A DNA stretch of 11,512 nucleotides, from contig DANX01000031.1 of assembly GCA_002502295.1 (NCBI GenBank), positions 1-11,512 on the forward strand, in the 5' to 3' direction. Every line of letters starts with the position of its first letter. Position 1 is the stretch's first letter. The translations under genes were made by a program, and so were the position numbers. Origin of the DNA: Euryarchaeota archaeon UBA561. Lineage in GTDB: Archaea; Thermoplasmatota; Poseidoniia; Poseidoniales; Poseidoniaceae. Shown here piece after piece: positions 6,946 through 11,512 of the stretch. Below the pieces are notes generated by a model. The model was not told where the DNA came from, ran no database searches, and worked only from the letters and a program-made list of their open reading frames with translations.

Positions 6946-6950
6946 GAGGA
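6946..6950 (+). promoter_or_regulatory. Ribosome binding site of the first membrane-protein gene
   Basis: GAGGA ends 5 bases before the ATG at 6956. It favours that ATG over the in-frame TTG at 6944, which this purine run overlaps. Confidence 0.45.
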
Positions 6951-6955
6951 CACCA

Positions 6956-7690
6956 ATGAACGGCCACCCAGGCCGAACACCATCAATTACCTCGGGCGTG
7001 AGGTTCAAAGTCGTGGACCGAATGTTGGTGTTCATGGAGGAAGGCTATGAGCGCTTGCCACCTGACATGCGACCGTTCATTGCAACACCCGTCGCACAAC
7101 CGCTGATCAAAGGGCGCAACGTCGCTTTAGCGGGAAGCGCCGTGGTTGCGACGCTCCTTTTTTTGCTTCTGAGGCAGTTTGCCTTGTCCACGACCTTGGC
7201 TGCGGGGTGTTCACTCCTATCGCTTGGCCTCAATGTCGCAGTGGTGTACCTGCGCTTCAACACCCACGCATCAACACCGTTGGCCGTCAACATGAACCAT
7301 CCTTTCATGAACAGCGAGGCCATGGGCGAAGCAAAAGTTCTGGTGAGATTGTTAAACGGGTCATGGATTGATCCTGGGAACCACCGCGTGCGGACCATTC
7401 CAGAAGAATTGCTGGGAGGGTACAATTTGGTCCAAGACACCGATGATTATCCCGTCCTCGGCCATTTTGTTTCAAACAACGAAAAGGGACCGGCGCTAAG
7501 TCGCCACCTGGCCTTGATCAACCAAGCCATTGCACTGCGAGACGCCGTGAACGATGTTCCGGACCCCATTGAAGAGGCTCGAGAACGTGAGAAAATGGAA
7601 ACAGGCCTGTTGGAACGTTCATGGTTCGAGGAAGAAGCAGAAGTGGAAGTAGAAAGCCCCTTGGTTTCGTTTTTTAGGGGAAAAGATTGA
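6956..7690 (+). CDS. Two-TM membrane protein of unknown function
   Basis: 244 residues from the ATG at 6956, chosen for its RBS. Two adjacent hydrophobic segments, about residues 55-76 (VALAGSAVVATLLFLLL) and 78-101 (TLAAGCSLLSLGLNVAVVYL), are separated by only a few residues and form a helical hairpin. About 54 soluble residues precede them and about 140 follow. The C-terminal part is charged and ends in an acidic stretch (EEEAEVEVE) before a short FFRGKD tail. I see no catalytic motif or known domain. ATGs at 7022 and 7034 are possible later starts; both keep the membrane segments. It is divergent from the DUF835-like gene and followed 77 bases later by a second membrane-protein gene on the same strand, so the two may form an operon. 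The coding call is sound; the function is unknown. Confidence 0.7.
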   Translation: MNGHPGRTPSITSGVRFKVVDRMLVFMEEGYERLPPDMRPFIATPVAQPLIKGRNVALAGSAVVATLLFLLLRQFALSTTLAAGCSLLSLGLNVAVVYLRFNTHASTPLAVNMNHPFMNSEAMGEAKVLVRLLNGSWIDPGNHRVRTIPEELLGGYNLVQDTDDYPVLGHFVSNNEKGPALSRHLALINQAIALRDAVNDVPDPIEEAREREKMETGLLERSWFEEEAEVEVESPLVSFFRGKD

Positions 7691-7732
7691 TTCCTGCGCC
7701 GAATTATGACCCCTACCTTCAAAACCGACTTC

Positions 7733-7737
7733 TATAA
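7733..7737 (+). promoter_or_regulatory. TATA-like box for the second membrane-protein gene
   Basis: TATAA centred near 7735 predicts transcription start near 7761. That leaves a leader of about 7 bases before the ATG at 7768, as expected for archaeal near-leaderless messages. It would be too close to serve the alternative GTG at 7747. The call rests on spacing only. Confidence 0.35.
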
Positions 7738-7767
7738 CCGTCCCATGTGCCAACCAACGAAACTTGG

Positions 7768-8367
7768 ATGTCAAAAGTTGAGGAGTTGGCTCCTGCAGAG
7801 CAGGAAACATTGCTCGGAACATCGCTTTCTCGCCGCTTTTCTCAGCTGCCTCTTTGGCTAAGTCACCCGGCCAACATTGGAGGATTTTACGGACTTCTCG
7901 TTGCCTTAGCACTCCTTTTGCCCTATGCTTTTGGAGACAAGAACAACGAGGTCTGGGGCGTTCAATGGATTTACCACACCTCGCTTTTGTTGGTAGCGTG
8001 CGCCCTGAGTGGCTTCGTCTCCTTGGTGATGATATCGATATCGAAACGCCACCCAGTTGCACCACCCCGCCAAATTCTCTATCCCATGCCCTTCCTGGGG
8101 TTGGCTTTGCTCAGCGTTGACCGAGTCGGCATGATGACCATGCCGCCGTGGCTGGTCACCCTTGTATGGGCATTGCTGTTGCTGCCCGGTCCCGTCTATG
8201 TTCACCTCTCATGGGCGCCACGTTGGCGATTATTGTGCATGATTGAAGACGGAAAAGACCCCTTTGTGGGCATGGAAATCAAACCCGATGAAAGCGTTGA
8301 AGCCGAAGAGATGGTTGGTGAAGACACCGAACTGCTCGAGGTCGTTGACGCTTTTGAGGCAGAATGA
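7768..8367 (+). CDS. Four-TM membrane protein of unknown function
   Basis: 199 residues from the ATG at 7768; a GTG at 7747 would add 7 residues. Neither has an RBS, and the TATA-like box at 7733-7737 favours the ATG. Counting from the ATG, four hydrophobic segments are visible: about 37-55 (GGFYGLLVALALLLPYAF), 68-91 (TSLLLVACALSGFVSLVMI), 102-118 (PMPFLGLALLSV) and 127-148 (WLVTLVWALLLLPGPVYV). The N-terminal 35 residues are soluble. The last 40 are strongly acidic (Glu/Asp), as in the upstream membrane protein. I see no motif that names a transporter or enzyme. It follows the two-TM gene on the same strand and probably shares its task. Its stop is two bases from the convergent stop of the glycine C-acetyltransferase gene, so no separate terminator fits between them. 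Confidence 0.72.
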   Translation: MSKVEELAPAEQETLLGTSLSRRFSQLPLWLSHPANIGGFYGLLVALALLLPYAFGDKNNEVWGVQWIYHTSLLLVACALSGFVSLVMISISKRHPVAPPRQILYPMPFLGLALLSVDRVGMMTMPPWLVTLVWALLLLPGPVYVHLSWAPRWRLLCMIEDGKDPFVGMEIKPDESVEAEEMVGEDTELLEVVDAFEAE

Positions 8368-8369
8368 AC

Positions 8370-9551
8370 TCAAATCACGCCGATTTGAGGGCCGACCTTT
8401 TCGAAGCATGCCAAGACATCGTCAAGGTCTTGTCGAGAGAGTCCAGCCGACATTTGGGTTCGAATTCGGGCTTTGTCCCTTGCCACCATTGGGAACACGA
8501 TGGCTCCTGCCATGACACCTGCCGATCCGAGCGCCTGCGTCATGGCTTTGGCAGTGGAGGATTCTCCGCACATGACGGGGATGATGGGGGTCTCAGAATC
8601 GCCGGTGTCAAAGCCCATGGATTGGAGTTCTTTGCGGAAGTAGTTCGTGTTCTCCCATAGACGCGCATGGTGTTCGGGTTCATCCATCAACACCTCAATC
8701 GCAGCCTTTTGTGCAGCTGCTACACCGGGAGGTTGAGAACCGGAAAGAAGCCAAGACCTTGAGTGGTTCAAGGCATGAGTCCGGGTCATCTCAGTTCCAG
8801 CGAGGATGCCGCCTTGGACACCAAGCGCCTTGGAAAAAGAACCCGTTTCGAAATCCACTTTCCCTTGAAGTTTGAAATGATCAACGATGCCGGCGCCGGT
8901 TTCACCCAGCACTCCTTCTCCGTGACAGTCGTCAACATAGACCATGGCGTTGTGTTCCTCCGCCAGCGCCGTCACCTCATCCAGAGGTGCGATATCACCG
9001 TCCATCGAAAAGACCCCGTCCGTGATGATCAATTTTCGGTCAGCGGACTCATGGGCTCTGAGGACGGCTTCCAATTCACCCATGTCGTTGTGAGCATAGA
9101 CCGCCCTGGATGCTTTGGTCAATCGAACGCCGTCGATGATTGAGCCATGGTTTAGCTCGTCCGAGATGATGACATCCTTTGGACCTGAAACCAGGGAAGG
9201 AATAAGGCCGACGTTGACAGTGTAGCCGGCGGAGTAAATCAACGAAGCCTCAACGCCTTTGAATTCTGCAACCTTTTTCTCGGCTTCCAGATGGATGTCC
9301 ATCGTCCCGGCAATGGCTCGGACCGACCCGCTTCCAGCCCCGTACTTCTGGGTCGCTTCCTGCATGGCACCGACCACTTTTGGATGGGTGGTTAAGTTGA
9401 GATAATTGTTTGCGGAGAGCATGATGGTGGGTTTTCCGTTCATTTGACAGCGAGGCACATTGGGGCCTTCGAGGGTTGGTGGCTCCCACAGTAACGACTG
9501 CTCATTGAGTTCGTCAAAGCGGGCTTTCATCCAAGACATGTCGCCGGGCAT
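8370..9551 (-). CDS. kbl: Glycine C-acetyltransferase (2-amino-3-ketobutyrate CoA ligase)
   Basis: A cytoplasmic PLP enzyme of the alpha-oxoamine synthase family. It converts 2-amino-3-ketobutyrate and CoA to glycine and acetyl-CoA, the second step of threonine breakdown, and can run in reverse. At 393 residues it is close to E. coli Kbl (398). Visible motifs are GAGSGSVRAIAGT near the N-terminus, H135 in DELNHGSIIDG (stacks on PLP), D207 and H210 in VDDCHGEGVLG, and K241 in GSFSKALG, the Schiff-base lysine. The start at 9551 has GGAG 7 bases upstream. An in-frame start at 9674 would add 41 unrelated residues and overlap the upstream gene. Related enzymes (8-amino-7-oxononanoate synthase, 5-aminolevulinate synthase, serine palmitoyltransferase) share this fold. 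Length and motifs favour Kbl, but no threonine dehydrogenase gene is adjacent, so substrate choice is less sure than family. Confidence 0.88.
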   Translation of the reverse strand: MPGDMSWMKARFDELNEQSLLWEPPTLEGPNVPRCQMNGKPTIMLSANNYLNLTTHPKVVGAMQEATQKYGAGSGSVRAIAGTMDIHLEAEKKVAEFKGVEASLIYSAGYTVNVGLIPSLVSGPKDVIISDELNHGSIIDGVRLTKASRAVYAHNDMGELEAVLRAHESADRKLIITDGVFSMDGDIAPLDEVTALAEEHNAMVYVDDCHGEGVLGETGAGIVDHFKLQGKVDFETGSFSKALGVQGGILAGTEMTRTHALNHSRSWLLSGSQPPGVAAAQKAAIEVLMDEPEHHARLWENTNYFRKELQSMGFDTGDSETPIIPVMCGESSTAKAMTQALGSAGVMAGAIVFPMVARDKARIRTQMSAGLSRQDLDDVLACFEKVGPQIGVI

Positions 9552-9558
9552 GGTCCAT

Positions 9559-9562
9559 CTCC
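9559..9562 (-). promoter_or_regulatory. Ribosome binding site deciding the kbl start
   Basis: GGAG on the minus strand lies 7 bases before the ATG at 9551. Further ATGs at 9539 and 9530 lack such a site. This argues for 9551 over both those and the longer frame. Confidence 0.5.
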
Positions 9563-9603
9563 AGACGGCGCTGAGGCGAGGTGCTTCAAGGTCTTTTGTC
9601 TGC

Positions 9604-10392
9604 TCAACGGTCAAAGACCAACTGGCGAAGGAGCGTTTCCTCGATTTCAACGGCTTCTCCGCTCTTGAGGCCAAACATTCCGAGGTTCAGACCACCAATC
9701 GAGACCCGGTGCAGACCTTCTACGGTGTAATCGAGGGCTGCAAACATGCGTCGAACTTGACGCTTCTTCCCTTCGGAAATGGAAATGTGCACCAGACCGT
9801 CGTGGTTGACAGATACATCGGCAGGTGAGGTTGTGTAGGCCGTGAACATACCATCCACTTCGAGTTCGATGGTGACCCCCTTCGAAAGAAGAAGCATGTC
9901 ATCCGGTAGGAGTTCACGGTCAAGATGAACGGCATAGGTTTTCTCAACGTGTGTGTCCGGCGAAGCGATGTCGTGAACAAGGTGCCCATCGGTCGTCATC
10001 AACAACAATCCAGTGGTCTGCTCATCCAACCGTCCCACCGTGAGTAGTCGATCAAAAATAGAATCGCCAACCAATTCACGAACAACGCTGAAGACCGATC
10101 GTTTTCCAAGCGCACGTTCTTGTTTATTGAGCCTTGAACAGATGGACCCAGATGGTTTGTTTAGGACAAAGGTGTGATGCAATCCAGGCAGCCGGAGCGC
10201 TTCCCCCTTCCATTCGACGGCCTTGGTATTGGCGTTGAACTGAAATGAAATGTCCTTGACGACTGAGCCACCGACGGTGATTTCACCCGACCAAATGGCG
10301 TCTTTTACGTCCCTTTTCGAGGAAAAGACACCGGTGCGTGAAAGGAATTGGTGGAGGCGAATTTTCACGGGTATCGTTTGCTGGTCTTGCAT
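9604..10392 (-). CDS. RsuA/RluB/RluE/RluF-family rRNA pseudouridine synthase
   Basis: 262 residues from the ATG at 10392. A TTG at 10431 would add 13 residues ahead of the S4 domain, which is not needed. Residues about 10-50 (KIRLHQFLSRTGVFSSKRDV) are an S4 RNA-binding domain. The catalytic domain follows: NKPSG (78-82); VGRLDEQTTGLLLMTTDG with catalytic D123; EKTYAVHLD; and EGKKRQVRRMF (207-217), the family's motif III. The enzyme isomerises a specific rRNA uridine to pseudouridine. Which site (as in RsuA, RluB, RluE or RluF) cannot be told from sequence. The family is mainly bacterial, so its presence supports lateral acquisition if the host is archaeal. kbl follows after 52 bases on the same strand. 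The 166 bases upstream (10393-10558) hold no gene I can support; a TATA-like string lies at 10483-10488 on the minus strand. Confidence 0.9.
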   Translation of the reverse strand: MQDQQTIPVKIRLHQFLSRTGVFSSKRDVKDAIWSGEITVGGSVVKDISFQFNANTKAVEWKGEALRLPGLHHTFVLNKPSGSICSRLNKQERALGKRSVFSVVRELVGDSIFDRLLTVGRLDEQTTGLLLMTTDGHLVHDIASPDTHVEKTYAVHLDRELLPDDMLLLSKGVTIELEVDGMFTAYTTSPADVSVNHDGLVHISISEGKKRQVRRMFAALDYTVEGLHRVSIGGLNLGMFGLKSGEAVEIEETLLRQLVFDR

Positions 10393-10558
10393 CAACCATT
10401 TATCCCTTCTTAACCCATAAGAGCTGTACAACCGAGCGATGATGGGAACCTCTGATTAGGCATCCAAGCAGTGGGTAGCGATGTATATGCCCCGCTGCGA
10501 GCCCATGGACACGGGCAACATGAATCAAAGGGTTCATCGGAATACCCATTGAAAGGAA

Positions 10559-11422
10559 CTACAGGAAATTCAGAACCATCTCTGCAACCTTTTCGTCTCT
10601 CAGAATCCTTCTGTGTTTTAGTCCTTCAGTCAGGTGGAGTGTGGAATTTTTCATATCCTCATGCAAAGCGATAGCAATTTCCTTCACCGCCTCCTTGTCA
10701 TCCTCGCAATGAACAATCAATGTCTCCGTCTCAATTTGGGCAGAAAACCGATCCAATCCAAGGTCCCCGGGACTGACACCGTGTATCGACTCGGCGAGTT
10801 CAAACAATCGGTGTGTGTAGTATTCCGCATCCAACCCGAAAAGGCCAACGAAGCCCTTGAACGTCGGTTTGACTTCATACATTCCCGTGGATATCAGAAC
10901 CAATTTCTCACAACCAGCTCCATGCCTCAAGGAATTGAGTGCTGCGACACCTCCAAACGAATGGCAAACAACCCCATGATAAGGTCCCCTGGATTTCATC
11001 ATCTCGGAGACCAAATCCACAATTTCTGGAAGGTTTGTATTGCTTCTACTTGACCTTCCATGACCCGGAAGATCAACAGCCGTAATATCGTAGCCGTTAT
11101 CCGAAAGCAACTCTATGATTCGGTAGAATTGGCTAGACCTTCCATTCCAACCATGCACAAAAAGTACTTTGGGACCATCGTTTGGAATTCGATAAACCAT
11201 GATTTTCTTGCTTACAGATTTCGCTTGTATCTTTTCCTGTTCGGTCTTGTTGTAAAACTCAGCTTCTCTGGGAGGGACCTTGAATTTGATTGGACTGCAG
11301 AAGATTTTCCAGAGAAAACGTGTTGTTAGTCCCTTGGAAATGAAATTCAATGTTTTCGCAAAGAGAGTCAGAAACAAGGGTAACTTGTAATGCGTAGCAA
11401 GAGGGTCCTTCTCCTGATCCAT
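10559..11422 (-). CDS. Alpha/beta hydrolase
   Basis: 287 residues with the full alpha/beta hydrolase pattern. HGWNG (90-94) is the oxyanion-hole turn. DLPGHGRS (117-124) follows strand 4. The nucleophile elbow is CHSFGG with S155, where Cys replaces the common first Gly. The acid is D241 or D242 in HCEDDKEA, and the base is H270 in EGLKHRRIL. The triad is therefore intact. The N-terminal 50 residues are hydrophobic to basic (KLPLFLTLFAKTLNFISKGL), perhaps membrane-associating, with no clear signal peptide. The substrate is unknown: a lipase, esterase or similar. The gene is visibly AT-richer than its neighbours (23 of 60 G+C in 11281-11340 against 32 of 60 in 5101-5160), which suggests a separate origin. 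It lacks an RBS; a TATA-like box sits about 26 bases before the ATG, as in leaderless genes. Confidence 0.87.
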   Translation of the reverse strand: MDQEKDPLATHYKLPLFLTLFAKTLNFISKGLTTRFLWKIFCSPIKFKVPPREAEFYNKTEQEKIQAKSVSKKIMVYRIPNDGPKVLFVHGWNGRSSQFYRIIELLSDNGYDITAVDLPGHGRSSRSNTNLPEIVDLVSEMMKSRGPYHGVVCHSFGGVAALNSLRHGAGCEKLVLISTGMYEVKPTFKGFVGLFGLDAEYYTHRLFELAESIHGVSPGDLGLDRFSAQIETETLIVHCEDDKEAVKEIAIALHEDMKNSTLHLTEGLKHRRILRDEKVAEMVLNFL

Positions 11423-11445
11423 GAGAGGAAATTGTCAGATTGGTC

Positions 11446-11449
11446 TATA
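11446..11449 (-). promoter_or_regulatory. TATA-like box for the hydrolase gene
   Basis: Minus-strand ACTATAGA is centred about 26 bases before the ATG at 11422. That spacing would start transcription at or next to the ATG, consistent with a leaderless message and the absence of an RBS. Confidence 0.35.
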
Positions 11450-11471
11450 GTCATACTCGATGGATAGCAAA

Positions 11472-11486
11472 CGACTCATGGAGTCG
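11472..11486. repeat. Short perfect hairpin upstream of the hydrolase gene
   Basis: CGACTC, a 3-base ATG loop, then GAGTCG form a 6-base-pair stem. Part of it (CTCATGG, 11475-11481) is also the reverse complement of CCATGAG at 11419-11425 around the hydrolase start codon. It could be an operator or part of a terminator for a gene beyond the right edge. There is no T-run on either side, so a classic terminator is unlikely. Confidence 0.3.
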
Positions 11487-11512
11487 ACACGATTGTGAAT
11501 GTAAACAAGGGG

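Noticed and set aside
6735..6986. Open minus-strand frame of 83 codons directly upstream of the DUF835-like gene
   Set aside because: It covers the inverted-repeat region, starts inside the divergent membrane-protein gene, has a basic low-information sequence and no RBS. It looks like chance.
9552..9674. N-terminal extension of kbl by 41 residues
   Set aside because: The extension overlaps the pseudouridine synthase 3' end, is unlike any Kbl N-terminus, and the 9551 ATG has its own RBS and gives the usual length.
10393..10558. Possible tRNA or small RNA in the gap upstream of the pseudouridine synthase
   Set aside because: No T-loop GTTCGA-type sequence, no cloverleaf stems and no strong hairpin found.

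Overview
The window carries ten substantial protein genes, one of them cut by the left edge, plus one candidate 41-residue ORF. I see no tRNA, rRNA, CRISPR array, transposon or phage gene. The mix suggests an archaeon, most likely a marine Thermoplasmatota of the Poseidoniales (Marine Group II) type, at moderate confidence. Reasons are a DUF835-like domain (a mostly archaeal family), TATA-like boxes close to starts, acidic proteins, and archaeal-style genes mixed with bacterial-type ones (RsuA-family pseudouridine synthase, DnaA/Hda-like AAA+ domain). No single marker gene in the window proves the lineage.

Layout from left to right. Positions 1-1029 (+) hold the 3' part of a glycerophosphodiester phosphodiesterase-like gene. 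It runs head-on into a citrate synthase gene (1017-2213, -). Upstream of citrate synthase on the minus strand is a tightly packed set. A large protein with an N-terminal DUF4388/PATAN-like domain and a DUF835-like domain (4781-6733) overlaps by ATGA with a 675-residue protein bearing a DnaA/Hda-like AAA+ domain (2757-4784). That gene overlaps by ATGA with a YkgJ-type cysteine-cluster gene (2302-2760), which in turn overlaps by ATGA with a candidate 41-residue ORF reaching into the start of citrate synthase. The chain points to one cotranscribed, translationally coupled unit.

A 222-base divergent region (6734-6955) rich in inverted repeats separates this unit from two plus-strand membrane-protein genes of unknown function (6956-7690 and 7768-8367). 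The second ends two bases from the convergent end of a kbl-type glycine C-acetyltransferase gene (8370-9551, -). Behind it on the minus strand lie an RsuA/RluB-family pseudouridine synthase (9604-10392) and a visibly AT-richer alpha/beta hydrolase (10559-11422).

The most interesting part is the two-protein module at 2757-6733. It combines a DnaA/Hda-family AAA+ domain that has lost the Walker A lysine with a partner carrying a PATAN-like domain and a DUF835-like domain, joined by long disordered and coiled-coil segments. Its architecture suggests a regulatory, scaffolding or localisation system rather than an enzyme pathway. Its function cannot be read from sequence alone. Citrate synthase and glycine C-acetyltransferase are ordinary central metabolism (TCA entry and threonine/glycine interconversion).
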